This document shows, one piece after another, positions 1 through 8,589 of a stretch of DNA of 64,000 nt (its first letter is position 1; each line of letters starts with the position of its first letter). The position numbers were made by a program, and so were the translations under genes. The notes under the pieces are model-generated. The model had not been told where the DNA came from and searched no databases. It saw only the letters and a program-made list of their open reading frames with translations. The stretch spans positions 1 through 64,000 of the forward strand of contig NZ_JAIUHG010000010.1 in NCBI RefSeq assembly GCF_020164955.1, read 5' to 3'. This DNA comes from Mesorhizobium sp. CA8 (GTDB lineage: Bacteria; Pseudomonadota; Alphaproteobacteria; Rhizobiales; Rhizobiaceae).

Positions 1-26
1 CCAGCCTCCATTCGCTGGCGATAAAA

Positions 27-65
27 CCGGACAACTCATGTGCTACCTAACCCGGACAACTCATG
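27..65. repeat. direct repeat at window edge, possible IS end
   Basis: The 14-mer CCGGACAACTCATG occurs twice, at 27-40 and 52-65, offset by 25 bp. No gene start is associated with either copy. Spaced terminal repeats like these occur at the ends of some insertion sequences (for example IS21-type elements), so this may be the edge of an element to the left of the window. That reading is inference; only the repeat is seen. Confidence 0.4.
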
Positions 66-158
66 CGCTTACGACAGACCTCAAGGCGAGGGGTTGCCTA
101 GGCGGATCATTTGCCGTATCGAAAATCTGTAACGTTTCAGATTCTGGGAGGAGCCGAA

Positions 159-1397
159 ATGCGATACAAATTCCTGACTGCTGCCCTTGCCGCGACAGTT
201 GCGCTCAATTTCGCCGGCCCGGCGGCCGCGACCGACCTGGAAGTCACCCATTGGTGGACTTCCGGCGGCGAGGCGGCAGCGGTGGCCGAGCTTGCCAAGG
301 CATTCGACGCGACGGGCAACCACTGGGTCGACGGCGCCATTGCAGGCTCCGGCGGCACGGCGCGGCCGATCATGATCAGCCGCATCACCGGCGGCGATCC
401 AATGGGCGCCACCCAGTTCAACCACGGCCGCCAGGCGGAGGAACTGGTGCAGGCCGGGCTGATGCGCGACCTCACCGATATCGCCACCAAGGACAACTGG
501 ACGGAGATCGTGCGGCCGAAGAGCCTGCTCGATAGTTGCACCATCGACGGCAAGATCTATTGCGTGCCGGTCAATATCCATTCCTGGCAGTGGCTGTGGC
601 TGTCCAACGAGGCCTTCCAGAAGGCCGGCCTGCCTGTGCCGAAGGACTGGAATGAATTCGTGGCGGATGCGCCGGCGCTGGAAAAGGCGGGCATCATTCC
701 GCTCGCGGTCGGCGGACAGGCCTGGCAAGCCTCGGGCGCCTTCGACGTGCTGATGGCCGCGACCGGGGGCACGGACACGTTCCTCAAGGTCTACAAGGAC
801 AAGGACGCCAAGTTTGCCGCCGGCCCCGAGATCGCCAAGGTGTTCAAGGCCGCCGACGACGCCCGCAAGATGGCCAAGAACACCAATGTGCAGGACTGGA
901 ATCAGGCCACCAACCTGGTCATCACCGGCAAGGCCGCCGGCCAGATCATGGGCGACTGGGCCCAAGGCGAGTTCCAGGTCGCCGGCAAGACCGCCGGCAA
1001 GGACTATACCTGCCTGCCCGGCCTTGGGCTCAACGAAGTCATCGCCACCGGCGGCGACGCCTTCTACTTCCCGCTGCTCAAGGACGAAGCGAAGTCCAAG
1101 GCGCAGGTGGTGCTGGCGGAGACGCTGCTCGATCCTAAGACCCAGGTCGCCTTCAATCTCAAGAAGGGCTCGCTGCCGGTGCGCGGCGACGTCGACCTCA
1201 ACACGGCGAACGACTGCATGAAGAAGGGTCTCGCCATCCTCGCCAAGGGCGCGGTTATGCCGTGGACGGACCAGCTGCTTTCGCAGGACACCCAGAAGCA
1301 GAAGGAGGACCTGTTCTCCGAATTCTTCGCCAAGCCCGACATGACGCTCGAAGAGGCGCAGAAGCGCTTCGCCGACATCATCGCCTCGGCGGATTGA
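159..1397 (+). CDS. sugar ABC transporter substrate-binding protein (CUT1, GtsA-like)
   Basis: This is a periplasmic solute-binding protein (family 1) that delivers a sugar to the permeases encoded immediately downstream. Residues 1-24 form a signal peptide with a hydrophobic core ending in AAA. The mature protein begins near TDLEVTHWWTSGGE. The motif VITGKAAGQIMGDWA (about residue 265) recalls glucose/mannose-type binding proteins of the GtsA group. The product is 412 aa, normal for the family. The ATG at 159 was chosen because GGGAGGAG precedes it and the signal peptide starts there; the in-frame extension upstream lacks coding character. Substrate is inferred from family resemblance only. 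Confidence 0.9.
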   Translation: MRYKFLTAALAATVALNFAGPAAATDLEVTHWWTSGGEAAAVAELAKAFDATGNHWVDGAIAGSGGTARPIMISRITGGDPMGATQFNHGRQAEELVQAGLMRDLTDIATKDNWTEIVRPKSLLDSCTIDGKIYCVPVNIHSWQWLWLSNEAFQKAGLPVPKDWNEFVADAPALEKAGIIPLAVGGQAWQASGAFDVLMAATGGTDTFLKVYKDKDAKFAAGPEIAKVFKAADDARKMAKNTNVQDWNQATNLVITGKAAGQIMGDWAQGEFQVAGKTAGKDYTCLPGLGLNEVIATGGDAFYFPLLKDEAKSKAQVVLAETLLDPKTQVAFNLKKGSLPVRGDVDLNTANDCMKKGLAILAKGAVMPWTDQLLSQDTQKQKEDLFSEFFAKPDMTLEEAQKRFADIIASAD

Positions 1398-1477
1398 CGA
1401 CCGGCGCCCCCGCCGGCTTCCGGCCCCAGCCTATCGGGGGTCGGAAGCTCGATGTCCTCATTGCCCAGCCGGCCGAG

Positions 1478-2371
1478 ATGAGCAGCAGCAAACGCCCCAG
1501 TAAGCTTTTCCGCAACCTGAATGCCAAGGTCGCATCGATCCCGATGATCCTGACGGCGCTTGTGGTGTTCGTCGGCGGCACGGCCTGGACGGTGCTCTAT
1601 TCCTTCACCAATTCGAAGCTTTTGCCGCGGCTCAACTTCGTCGGGCTCGACCAGTATCACCGGCTCTGGTCGACGTCGCGCTGGCTGGTGTCGATCGAGA
1701 ACCTCTTGATCTATGGCGCGATTTCGCTGGTGTTCTCGCTGGTCATCGGCTTCCTGCTTGCAGCCCTTCTCGACCAGAAGATCCGCTTCGAGGATACCTT
1801 TCGCACCATTTTCCTCTATCCCTTCGCGCTGTCCTTCATCGTCACCGGGCTGGTCTGGCAATGGCTGCTCAATCCGGATTTCGGGGTGCAGCGCGTCGTG
1901 CGCGACCTCGGCTGGACGAGCTTCAGCTTCGACCCGCTTTATAATTCCAGCCTCGTCATCTACGGCATCTCGATCGCGGCGCTCTGGCAGGGCACGGGCC
2001 TGGTCATGTGCCTGATGCTCGCCGGCCTGCGCGGCATCGACGAAGATATCTGGAAGGCGGCAAGGGTGGACGGGATACCTATGTGGAAGACCTATCTCTT
2101 CATCGTCATCCCGATGATGCGGCCGGTCTTCATCACCACGCTGGTGATCATCGCGGCCGGCATCGTCAAGGTCTATGACCTGGTCGTGGCGCAGACCAGC
2201 GGCGGCCCCGGCATCGCCTCGGAAGTGCCGGCGAAATATGTCTACGACTACATGTTCTTCGCGCAGAATCTCGGCCAGGGTTTCGCCGCCTCGACCATGA
2301 TGCTGTTGTCGGTGGTGATCGTCATCGTGCCATGGGCCTATCTCGAATTCGGAGGCAAGAAGCGTGGCTGA
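1478..2371 (+). CDS. sugar ABC transporter permease (MalF-type)
   Basis: This is an inner-membrane permease subunit of the CUT1 importer, 297 aa. It has about six hydrophobic segments; the first is around residues 20-45. The cytoplasmic EAA-type loop, WKAARVDG followed by IPMMRP, lies near residues 189-212 and contacts the ATPase. The ATG at 1478 was chosen over the longer open frame because the upstream part overlaps the binding-protein gene and lacks membrane or coding character. The gene overlaps the next permease by 8 bp, which suggests translational coupling. The closest resemblance is to GtsB-like glucose/mannose permeases; the substrate is unproven. Confidence 0.88.
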   Translation: MSSSKRPSKLFRNLNAKVASIPMILTALVVFVGGTAWTVLYSFTNSKLLPRLNFVGLDQYHRLWSTSRWLVSIENLLIYGAISLVFSLVIGFLLAALLDQKIRFEDTFRTIFLYPFALSFIVTGLVWQWLLNPDFGVQRVVRDLGWTSFSFDPLYNSSLVIYGISIAALWQGTGLVMCLMLAGLRGIDEDIWKAARVDGIPMWKTYLFIVIPMMRPVFITTLVIIAAGIVKVYDLVVAQTSGGPGIASEVPAKYVYDYMFFAQNLGQGFAASTMMLLSVVIVIVPWAYLEFGGKKRG

Positions 2372-3296
2372 CGGCGCCTCCCTGTCCACCGGTGCGGAAG
2401 CGCTCAAGCGCAATGCCGCCGGCCCGAGCGGATCGAAGCCGCGGCATATGCTGTCGCGCCGCAACATCTTCCTCTACGGCACGCTGATCGTCGTGGCGCT
2501 CTATTACCTCTTACCGCTCTACGTGATGATCGTCACGTCGCTGAAAGGCATGCCGGAAATCCGGCTTGGCAACATCTTCTCGCCACCGGTGGAGATCACC
2601 TTCGAACCCTGGGTGAAAGCCTGGGCGACTGCCTGTACCGGCCTCAACTGCGACGGGCTCTCGCGCGGCTTCTGGAATTCGGTGCGCATCACCGTGCCAT
2701 CGGTGATCCTGTCGATCGCGATCGCCTCGGTGAACGGCTATGCCTTGGCCAACTGGCGTTTCAAGGGCGCCGATACCTTCTTCATCATCCTGATCGTCGG
2801 CGCCTTCATCCCTTATCAGGTGATGATCTATCCGATCGTCATCATCCTGCGCGAGATCGGCATATACGGCACGCTGACCGGGCTGGTGATCGTGCATTCG
2901 ATCTTCGGCATGCCGATCCTGACGCTCTTGTTCCGCAACTATTTCACCTCGATGCCGGAGGAGCTGTTCCGCGCCGCGCGCGTCGATGGCGCAGGCTTCT
3001 GGGGCATCTATCTGCGCATCATGCTGCCGATGTCGCTGCCGATCTTCGTCGTCGCCATCATCCTGCAGGTGACCGGCATCTGGAACGATTTCCTGTTCGG
3101 CGTCGTCTACACGCGCCCCGACACCTATCCGATGACGGTGCAGCTCAACAACATCGTCAATTCGGTCCAGGGTGTGAAGGAATACAACGTCAACATGGCG
3201 GCGACCATCCTCACCGGCCTCGTTCCGCTCATCGTCTATTTCGTTTCCGGCAAGCTCTTCGTGCGCGGCATCGCCGCCGGCGCGGTGAAAGGATGA
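2364..3296 (+). CDS. sugar ABC transporter permease (MalG-type)
   Basis: This is the second membrane subunit of the importer, 310 aa. A GTG start at 2364 is preceded by GGAGG at 2351 and overlaps the end of the first permease. A cytoplasmic N-terminus of about 35 residues precedes the first membrane helix (about residues 38-60). The EAA loop (EELFRAARVDGAGF, then LPMS) lies around residues 197-225. The C-terminus overlaps the ATPase gene in an ATGA junction. The sequence resembles GtsC-like permeases. All four transporter genes form one operon. Confidence 0.9.
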   Translation: MADGASLSTGAEALKRNAAGPSGSKPRHMLSRRNIFLYGTLIVVALYYLLPLYVMIVTSLKGMPEIRLGNIFSPPVEITFEPWVKAWATACTGLNCDGLSRGFWNSVRITVPSVILSIAIASVNGYALANWRFKGADTFFIILIVGAFIPYQVMIYPIVIILREIGIYGTLTGLVIVHSIFGMPILTLLFRNYFTSMPEELFRAARVDGAGFWGIYLRIMLPMSLPIFVVAIILQVTGIWNDFLFGVVYTRPDTYPMTVQLNNIVNSVQGVKEYNVNMAATILTGLVPLIVYFVSGKLFVRGIAAGAVKG

Positions 3297-4399
3297 TGAT
3301 GGCAGCTGAAATCGCCAATCCCAGCGTTTCGATCCAGGACCTGTCGCTCAATTTCGGCGCCGTCTCGGTGCTGCAGACGCTCAACCTGGATGTCGCCAAC
3401 GGCGAATTCATCGTGCTGCTCGGCCCCTCCGGCTGCGGCAAGTCGACCTTGCTCAACTGCATCGCCGGACTGCTCGACATTTCGGAAGGCCGCATCTTCA
3501 TCAAAGGCAAGAACGTCACCTGGGAAGAGCCGAAGGACCGCGGCATCGGCATGGTGTTCCAGTCCTATGCGCTCTATCCGCAGATGACGGTGGAGAGGAA
3601 CCTCTCTTTCGGCCTGCGCGTCGCAGGCGTGCCGAAGGACGAGATCGCCAAGCGCATCGCACGCGCCGCCGAGATCCTGCAAATCGAGCCGCTGTTGCAG
3701 AGGAAGCCCTCGGCGCTGTCCGGCGGCCAGCGCCAGCGCGTGGCGATCGGGCGCGCGCTAGTGCGCGACGTCGACGTCTTCCTGTTCGACGAGCCGCTTT
3801 CCAATCTCGATGCCAAGCTGCGTTCGGAGCTGCGCGTGGAGATCAAACTTCTGCACCGCAGGCTTCAGAACACCATGATCTACGTCACCCACGACCAGAT
3901 CGAGGCGATGACGCTGGCCGACCGCATCGCGGTGATGAAGGGCGGCGTGATCCAGCAGCTGGACGCGCCGCAGACGATCTACAACCGTCCGGTCAATCGC
4001 TTCGTCGCCGGCTTCCTCGGCTCGCCGGCGATGAACTTTGTCGACGGCCATTTGGAAAACGCGGATGGCGGCTGGCATTTTCTCGCCCATGGTCTGAAGA
4101 TTCCACTCAGTACCTATAATTTCGATCGGCAGCCCGAACCCGGACCAGCCGTGTTCGGCATCAGGCCCGAACATGTGAGTCTGAACAGCGGCGCCGGCTG
4201 GCCGTTCTCGGCGGCCAGCAAAGTCGAAGTGGTGGAACCGATGGGCTCCGACACGCTGGTCTGGCTGCAGCTCGCCCAACAGAAATTCAGCGTCCGGGTT
4301 ACCTCGGAGCGTACGCCCGGGAATGATGAGGCGGTGACCGTCGGTTTCGATCCGATGCGCGCCTCGCTCTTCGACGCTCAAACCGGCAACCGCCTTTAA
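3293..4399 (+). CDS. sugar ABC transporter ATP-binding protein (MalK/UgpC family)
   Basis: This is the cytoplasmic ATPase that powers the importer, 368 aa. It shows Walker A GPSGCGKST (residues 44-52), signature LSGGQRQ (about 142), Walker B ending LFDEP with the D-loop SNLDAK (about 162-172), and the H-loop VTHD (about 198). The C-terminal region (about 240-365) is the TOBE/regulatory domain typical of MalK-type subunits, with FGIRPEHV. The start codon lies in the run ATGATGATG at 3293-3301, so the first residue is uncertain by up to two codons. Confidence 0.93.
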   Translation: MMMAAEIANPSVSIQDLSLNFGAVSVLQTLNLDVANGEFIVLLGPSGCGKSTLLNCIAGLLDISEGRIFIKGKNVTWEEPKDRGIGMVFQSYALYPQMTVERNLSFGLRVAGVPKDEIAKRIARAAEILQIEPLLQRKPSALSGGQRQRVAIGRALVRDVDVFLFDEPLSNLDAKLRSELRVEIKLLHRRLQNTMIYVTHDQIEAMTLADRIAVMKGGVIQQLDAPQTIYNRPVNRFVAGFLGSPAMNFVDGHLENADGGWHFLAHGLKIPLSTYNFDRQPEPGPAVFGIRPEHVSLNSGAGWPFSAASKVEVVEPMGSDTLVWLQLAQQKFSVRVTSERTPGNDEAVTVGFDPMRASLFDAQTGNRL

Positions 4400-4428
4400 C
4401 CTCCCAAGCCAATGAACGGACAGGACAG

Positions 4429-5181
4429 ATGAACTGGTCATTCCAACTCTACAGCGCCCGCAATTTCCAGCCATGGAACGGCGTGGTCAAAATGCTTGGG
4501 CAACTCGGCTATGCCCAAGTCGAGGGCTTCGGCGGCGTCTATGACGACCCGAAGGCGTTCCGCGCCGAGCTCGACAAGAACGGGCTTGCGATGCCCACCG
4601 GGCATTTCTCGATAGATGCGCTGGAGAACGATTTCGACGGTGTGCGCAACATCGCCGACGCGCTCGGCATAACGCTGCTGATCTGCCCCTATCTGATGCC
4701 CGATCAGCGCCCGTCCGACGCCGCCGGCTGGCGCGGCTTCGGCGAGCGCTTGGCCAAGGTTGGCGAGGTGGCGAAAAAGGCCGGCTACGGTTTTGCCTGG
4801 CACAACCATGATTTCGAGTTCAAGGCGCTTGCCGACGGCTCGCTGCCCCAGGACCACATCCTGTCCGCGGCGCCCGACATCGGCTGGGAAATGGACGTGG
4901 CCTGGGTGATCCGCGGCGGCGCCGATCCGCTGCCCTGGATCGAAAAACACGGCAGGCGCATCAGCGCCGTCCACGTCAAGGATATAGCCAAGCCGGGCGA
5001 GGGGCTCGACGAGGACGGCTGGTCCGACGTCGGTCACGGCACGATCGACTGGGCGGGCCTGTTCAAGACATTGCGCGCCAAGAGCGCGGCTCAGTACTTC
5101 ATCATGGAACAGGACAACCCCAATGACATCGAGCGCTATGCCCGCCGCTCGATCGCGGCAGCCAAGAGCTGGCAGGAGTAA
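4429..5181 (+). CDS. sugar phosphate isomerase/epimerase family protein
   Basis: This is a 250-aa protein of the xylose-isomerase-like TIM-barrel family. It contains FAWHNHDFEF (about residues 122-131), EMDVAWV (about 155) and VHVKDIAK (about 182), which match the metal- and substrate-binding strands of that fold. It follows the transporter ATPase by 29 bp and precedes the dehydrogenase by 6 bp, so it is probably the second step of catabolism of the imported sugar or polyol. The exact reaction cannot be read from sequence. Confidence 0.85.
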   Translation: MNWSFQLYSARNFQPWNGVVKMLGQLGYAQVEGFGGVYDDPKAFRAELDKNGLAMPTGHFSIDALENDFDGVRNIADALGITLLICPYLMPDQRPSDAAGWRGFGERLAKVGEVAKKAGYGFAWHNHDFEFKALADGSLPQDHILSAAPDIGWEMDVAWVIRGGADPLPWIEKHGRRISAVHVKDIAKPGEGLDEDGWSDVGHGTIDWAGLFKTLRAKSAAQYFIMEQDNPNDIERYARRSIAAAKSWQE

Positions 5182-5187
5182 TCGAAA

Positions 5188-6330
5188 ATGGCAAAGAAGC
5201 TTGGCGTCGGCGTCATCGGCTGCGGCAACATCTCGAAGGCGTATTTCTCGCTGGCGCCGCTGTTCCGCGGCATCAAGATGCGCGCCTGCGCGGACATCAA
5301 CATGGAGGCCGCGAAGGCGCGGGCGAAGGAGTTCAAGCTGCGCGCCGAGACGGTCAACGACCTGCTCAGGGACGAAGAGATCGATATCATCGTCAACCTG
5401 ACGATCCCCGCGGTGCACTATGAAGTGTCGAAGGCGGTGCTCGACGCCGGCAAGCATGTCTATTCGGAAAAGCCGTTCGTGCTGTCGATCGAGGAAGGGC
5501 TGGACCTGAAGAAGCGGGCCGAGAAGAAGGGCCTGCGCATCGGCTCGGCGCCGGATACTTTCCTCGGCGGCGCGCATCAGCTGGTCCGCGATCTCATCGA
5601 CAGCGGCAAGCTCGGCGCGATCACCAGCGGCACCTGCCATGTGATGGGCCATGGCATGGAGCACTGGCACCCCAATCCGGATTTCTTCTTCCAGCCGGGC
5701 GCCGGTCCGGTGCTCGACATCGGACCGTATTATGTCACCAACCTGATCCAACTGATCGGACCGGTAAAACAGGTGGCGGCCTTCGCGACGACGCCGGCCA
5801 AAGAGCGGACGATCTCATCGAAGCCGCGCGCGGGCGAAAAGATCCCGGTGAACACGCCGACCACAATCCATGCGCTGCTCGAGTTCGCGAATGGTGCGGT
5901 GATCACGCTCAACACCTCCTGGGACGTCTGGAGCCATGGCCACGCGCCGATGGAGCTCTACGGCGAATTGGGCACCGTCTTCGTGCCGGACCCGAATTTC
6001 TTCGGCGGCGAGGTGCGCTTCACGGACGGCGCCAAGCCGGTGAAGAAACTGCCGAAATGGAACCATCCGTTCGGCGTGCCGAACGAGATGCATGGCCAAG
6101 GCATGATGGCGAACTATCGCACCGCGGGCCTGGCCGACATGGCAATCGCGATCGCCGAAGGGCGGCCGCATCGCTGCTCGATGGAGCTCGCGCTGCACGC
6201 CGTCGACGTCATGACCGGCATCCTGCGCTCCGGCGAGAGCGGCAAATATGCCGCCATGCAGACGACCTGCGAACGGCCGGCCGCACTCGGCGTCAAGGAC
6301 GCGAAGGCGCTGCTGGCCAAGAAAAACTAA
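5188..6330 (+). CDS. Gfo/Idh/MocA family oxidoreductase
   Basis: This is an NAD(P)-dependent sugar or polyol dehydrogenase, 380 aa. The N-terminal Rossmann fold carries GVIGCGNISKAY (residues 7-18). The family motif EKP occurs at about 95-97, and DIGPYYVTNLIQ (about 177) is the usual active-site region of the C-terminal alpha/beta domain. It is the last gene of the transporter operon and is followed by a palindromic repeat that could end transcription. Pairing with an isomerase and a CUT1 transporter suggests oxidation or epimerisation of the imported sugar; the substrate is unknown. Confidence 0.88.
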   Translation: MAKKLGVGVIGCGNISKAYFSLAPLFRGIKMRACADINMEAAKARAKEFKLRAETVNDLLRDEEIDIIVNLTIPAVHYEVSKAVLDAGKHVYSEKPFVLSIEEGLDLKKRAEKKGLRIGSAPDTFLGGAHQLVRDLIDSGKLGAITSGTCHVMGHGMEHWHPNPDFFFQPGAGPVLDIGPYYVTNLIQLIGPVKQVAAFATTPAKERTISSKPRAGEKIPVNTPTTIHALLEFANGAVITLNTSWDVWSHGHAPMELYGELGTVFVPDPNFFGGEVRFTDGAKPVKKLPKWNHPFGVPNEMHGQGMMANYRTAGLADMAIAIAEGRPHRCSMELALHAVDVMTGILRSGESGKYAAMQTTCERPAALGVKDAKALLAKKN

Positions 6331-6379
6331 AGCATGTCTCCCGAAAGTGGGAACCGGTTTCGGGGCAAAGACATGCGCA
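6331..6379. repeat. palindromic intergenic repeat R1, copy 1
   Basis: The element has 8-bp inverted ends, GCATGTCT at 6332-6339 and AGACATGC at 6369-6376. Between them is an imperfect palindrome with CCGAAA on one side and TTTCGG on the other. Related sequences are at 40575-40623, 40987-41031 and, in the opposite orientation, 48937-48985. It starts directly after the stop codon of the dehydrogenase gene, so it may act as a transcript end or stabiliser (inference). Confidence 0.7.
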
Positions 6380-6436
6380 AATCAAAAGCCTAAATGTTTG
6401 ATCCCAGGCTTTGATGGGGCATCCTTATCCTCCGAA

Positions 6437-6676
6437 TCAAAGGATGCGCCGAAAGGCGACGATGACCGCCTCTTCCTCGACGGAAAGAACCGTCGACCTC
6501 GGCTCTTTTGGGCCGGTCGGCAGATCAGCGACCGAGGTCCGATTCTTCCATTTGCCGACCGTCTTCTGGTTGATCCCGTAGCGCTTGGCCAGGACCCTCA
6601 AGCTCTCTTGACTATGCTGTATCGCTCGACGGACCGCCTCTGTCGTCGTGGCGCTTCCATGAAGAACCTGGCCCAT
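6437..6676 (-). pseudogene. truncated IS481-family transposase, N-terminal HTH fragment
   Basis: The reading frame from ATG 6676 gives MGQVLHGSATTTEAVRRAIQ, followed by a helix-turn-helix with LAKRYGINQKTV and then the TSVADLPTGPKEPRSTVL segment. I recognise this as the N-terminus of IS481-type transposases. The match stops after VAFRR at about residue 77 and a stop codon follows, so the whole DDE catalytic domain is missing. The fragment is flanked by hairpin repeats (6679-6721, 6731-6756). It is a dead insertion-sequence remnant. Confidence 0.75.
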
Positions 6677-6678
6677 AG

Positions 6679-6721
6679 CTAAAGCGCAGGGAGCGATCTG
6701 AAAGATCGCGACGCGCTTTAG
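6679..6721. repeat. imperfect palindromic hairpin
   Basis: The outer arms CTAAAGCGC (6679-6687) and GCGCTTTAG (6713-6721) are perfect inverted repeats. The inner arms GCGATCT (6693-6699) and AGATCGC (6703-6709) form a second stem. It sits just 5' of the transposase remnant on the minus strand. I recall similar sequences scattered between genes in rhizobial genomes, but cannot confirm copy number here. Confidence 0.6.
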
Positions 6722-6730
6722 GTGGCAACC

Positions 6731-6756
6731 CCTCTCCCCGTTTCGGCGGGGAGAGG
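6731..6756. repeat. GC-rich hairpin repeat
   Basis: A perfect 10-bp stem CCTCTCCCCG / CGGGGAGAGG encloses the 6-nt loop TTTCGG. It lies between the transposase remnant and the aldo/keto reductase gene. There is no T-run after it on the plus strand, so it is more likely a dispersed palindrome than a classical terminator. Confidence 0.55.
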
Positions 6757-6833
6757 GTAAAAGGTTAGGGGCAAGCATCGATTCAATTCAGGTTGGCGGT
6801 GATCGCCGCGCTGTTTCGATCCCGAGGATTCCC

Positions 6834-7880
6834 ATGCCCTATGTCGCCGCCGAGAACCGCTACGAGAAGATGATCTACAACCGCTGCGGGCGCTCCGGCC
6901 TGAAGCTGCCGGCGATCTCGCTCGGGCTGTGGCACAATTTCGGCAACGACACGCCGCACCGGACCAAGCAGGCGATCGTGCGCAAGGCCTTCGACCTCGG
7001 CATCACGCATTTCGACCTCGCCAACAATTATGGACCGCCGCCAGGCTCGGCGGAAACCGCGTTCGGCGAGATCCTGCGCAGCGATTTCGCCGCTTACCGC
7101 GACGAGCTGATCATCTCGACCAAGGCCGGCTACGAGATGTGGGCTGGCCCGTACGGCGAATGGGGCAGCCGCAAATATGTGCTGGCCAGCCTCGACCAGA
7201 GCCTCAAGCGCATGGGGCTCGACTATGTCGATATCTTCTATTCGCATCGTTTCGATCCGGAGACGCCGCTGGAGGAAACCATGGGCGCGCTCGACCATGC
7301 GGTGCGCTCGGGCAAGGCGCTCTATGTCGGCATCTCGTCTTACAATTCGCAGCGCACGCGCGAAGCAGTCGACATATTAAGGCAGCTCGGCACGCCCTGC
7401 CTGATCCATCAGCCGAGCTATTCCATGCTCAACCGCTGGGTCGAGGAAGACGGGCTGCTCGACACGCTGGAGGGGCTGGGCATCGGCTCGATCGTGTTCT
7501 CGCCGCTGGCGCAAGGCATGCTGACCGACAAATATCTGGGCGGCATCCCCGAGGGCAGCCGCGCCAGCCAGGGCAAGTCTTTGCGAGCGGCCTTCATCAA
7601 CGACAAGTCGATCGCCAACATCAGGGCGCTCAACGCCATTGCCGCACGGCGCGGCCAGACACTGGCGCAGATGGCGCTGGCCTGGGTGCTGCGCAAGGGC
7701 CGGGTGACCACGGCGCTGATCGGCGCCAGCCGGCCGGAACAGGTCGAGGATTGCGTCGGCGCGCTCAAGGCGCTCGAGTTCTCCGATGCCGAGCTCGCCG
7801 AGATCGACACTTACGCGCGCGAGTCCGACATCAACCTCTGGGCGGCTTCGGCCGAACGCAAGGGACCGCCGCGCAAGTAG
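6834..7880 (+). CDS. aldo/keto reductase, L-glyceraldehyde 3-phosphate reductase type (YghZ-like)
   Basis: This is an NADPH-dependent aldo/keto reductase of 348 aa, close in length and motifs to YghZ/Gpr. The catalytic tetrad is visible: DLANNYG (Asp near 61 and Tyr near 65), STKAGYEMW (Lys near 97) and YSHRFD (His near 137). The cofactor loop IGASRPEQ lies near 300. The family reduces L-glyceraldehyde 3-phosphate and methylglyoxal-like aldehydes, a detoxification role. It stands alone behind the IS remnant, so transcription probably starts in the short stretch before it. Confidence 0.88.
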   Translation: MPYVAAENRYEKMIYNRCGRSGLKLPAISLGLWHNFGNDTPHRTKQAIVRKAFDLGITHFDLANNYGPPPGSAETAFGEILRSDFAAYRDELIISTKAGYEMWAGPYGEWGSRKYVLASLDQSLKRMGLDYVDIFYSHRFDPETPLEETMGALDHAVRSGKALYVGISSYNSQRTREAVDILRQLGTPCLIHQPSYSMLNRWVEEDGLLDTLEGLGIGSIVFSPLAQGMLTDKYLGGIPEGSRASQGKSLRAAFINDKSIANIRALNAIAARRGQTLAQMALAWVLRKGRVTTALIGASRPEQVEDCVGALKALEFSDAELAEIDTYARESDINLWAASAERKGPPRK

Positions 7881-8028
7881 CGATTGGCCGGTGAGCCATT
7901 TCGGTCCGCCCGTGCCTAAAGGGAGGCGCAGCGGAAACGGTGGCAAAATCGTTCGTTCGTCGCTATCTCAGGGAAATTGAGGTCGTGCGTATGCGAGATC
8001 GCGTGCGGACGTCGATTGGGCGAACAAG

Positions 8029-8433
8029 ATGACGGCAAGAGATGCGCTGACCAAGAACCAGCTCTGCGTGCTCGAGAAGCTCGAGGCGTCAAGCGGGCCG
8101 CTCAGCGCCTATACGCTGCTCGACCAGCTGCGCGAGCGCGGCTTCCGCGCGCCGCTGCAGGTCTACCGGGCGCTCGATACGCTGGTGAAGTCCGGCTTTG
8201 TGCATCGGCTCGAAAGCCTCAACTCCTTTGTCGCCTGCGCCGAGCCGCACGACCACAGCCATTCGATGACGGCCTTCGCCATCTGCGACAATTGCGGCCA
8301 GGTGACCGAGATGTCCGACCATGATGTGGACCACCGGCTGGACGAATGGGTGCGCTCGACGGGATTCGCTGCCAAGAAGGCGGTGATCGAGTTTCGCGGT
8401 GTTTGCGCAAAGTGTAGGGCCGAAGCGGCGTAA
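8029..8433 (+). CDS. zur: Fur-family transcriptional regulator, probably Zur
   Basis: This is a 134-aa metal-responsive repressor. The winged-helix segment with LQVYRALDTLVKSGFVHRL lies at about residues 43-61. A histidine-rich metal loop, EPHDHSH, is at about 72-78. Two Cys pairs, CDNCG (about 86-90) and CAKC (126-129), form the structural zinc site, as in Zur. The early DNA-binding region and the AICDNCG motif favour Zur over Fur. No znu transporter genes are in the window, so the zinc role rests on sequence type alone. The stop codon forms one end of a long inverted repeat shared with polA. Confidence 0.8.
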   Translation: MTARDALTKNQLCVLEKLEASSGPLSAYTLLDQLRERGFRAPLQVYRALDTLVKSGFVHRLESLNSFVACAEPHDHSHSMTAFAICDNCGQVTEMSDHDVDHRLDEWVRSTGFAAKKAVIEFRGVCAKCRAEAA

Positions 8434-8572
8434 GAACGCTGATATTCAGGTGAGGTCGGCCTGCAAATGGCGGCTCCCTGCGCTTCCGGTGCTCACGTAT
8501 TTTAGTACGCTCCGCTCCGGTTGTCGGGACCCACCACTTTCGACTCGACCTGACCTGAATCTCGACGCTCTT
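8432..8572. terminator. long inverted repeat between convergent zur and polA
   Basis: Arms of 27 nt at 8432-8458 and 8546-8572 pair with few mismatches, including a near-perfect block ATTCAGGTGAGGTCG against CGACCTGACCTGAAT. The 87-nt interior contains further self-complementary pieces (CCGGTGCTCACGTA and CGCTCCGCTCCGG). It starts inside the zur stop codon and ends 18 bp from the polA stop. Position between convergent genes suggests a shared transcription end, but it lacks a T-tract and may be a dispersed repeat. Confidence 0.5.
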
Positions 8573-8589
8573 ACAGCGTGGGGTAGCGC

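Noticed and set aside
6437-6778. Full 113-codon frame as an intact transposase gene
   Set aside because: Similarity to transposases begins only at the internal ATG 6676 and stops after about 77 residues; the catalytic domain is absent.
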